NCBI GenBank assembly: GCA_934351765.1
Contig: CAKRJM010000048.1
Span: 1-12,259 of the forward strand
Length of the DNA stretch: 12,259 nt
Direction of reading: 5' to 3'
Origin: an uncultured Lachnospiraceae bacterium
GTDB taxonomy: Bacteria; Bacillota; Clostridia; Lachnospirales; Lachnospiraceae
The notes under the pieces are model-generated. The model did not search any database, was not told the origin of the DNA, and saw nothing but the letters and a program-made list of their open reading frames with translations. Position numbers and translations under genes: made by a program. Below are positions 12,259 to 12,259 of the stretch, piece by piece. Numbering within the stretch: the first letter of the stretch is position 1; each line of letters begins with the position of its first letter.

Positions 12259-12259
12259 T

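Overview
The window looks like chromosomal DNA from an anaerobic, endospore-forming Bacillota of the Clostridia, probably Lachnospiraceae. The grounds are a clostridial-type tetrapyrrole operon (hemA, sirC, hemC-cobA-hemD, hemB, hemL), a cotJ spore-coat operon, a CdaR/PucR-type regulator beside an MsmX/MalK-type ATPase, strong AGGAGG ribosome sites, and moderately GC-rich genes separated by AT-rich gaps. The family assignment is inference from gene content, not from a database match.

Left part (1-2440, all minus strand). A CdaR/PucR-type regulator runs off the left edge before its DNA-binding domain. Upstream of it lie an AT-rich leader with an inverted repeat and an intrinsic terminator. That terminator ends a 320-residue MalK/MsmX/UgpC-family ABC ATPase. 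The ATPase is full length and in frame, but it has lost almost every catalytic motif: Walker A Ser, the LSGGQ signature, Walker B Asp, the catalytic Glu and the switch His. It looks like a pseudo-ATPase and is the most unusual gene here.

Middle part (2441-10652, all minus strand). One tightly packed operon is read from a promoter near 10716-10744: hemA, a minimal sirC, a triple fusion hemC-cobA-hemD, hemB, hemL and an Xaa-Pro aminopeptidase. Neighbours overlap or lie at most 14 nt apart. Together the enzymes convert glutamyl-tRNA to 5-aminolevulinate, porphobilinogen, hydroxymethylbilane and uroporphyrinogen III. CobA and SirC then carry this to precorrin-2 and sirohydrochlorin. No hemE or later haem gene is present, so the operon feeds the corrinoid/sirohaem branch.

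Right part (10653-12259). A divergent promoter region separates hemA from the plus-strand cotJA-cotJB-cotJC operon. It has a sigma-A-like promoter for hemA and a sigma-K-like promoter for cotJ. CotJA carries a long cysteine-rich N-terminal extension made of 39-bp tandem repeats. cotJC is broken after about 32 codons at about position 11682. Beyond that point the DNA changes to unrecognised, mostly minus-strand sequence with a terminator and a partial ORF at the edge. This could be an inserted element, a rearrangement or an assembly join.
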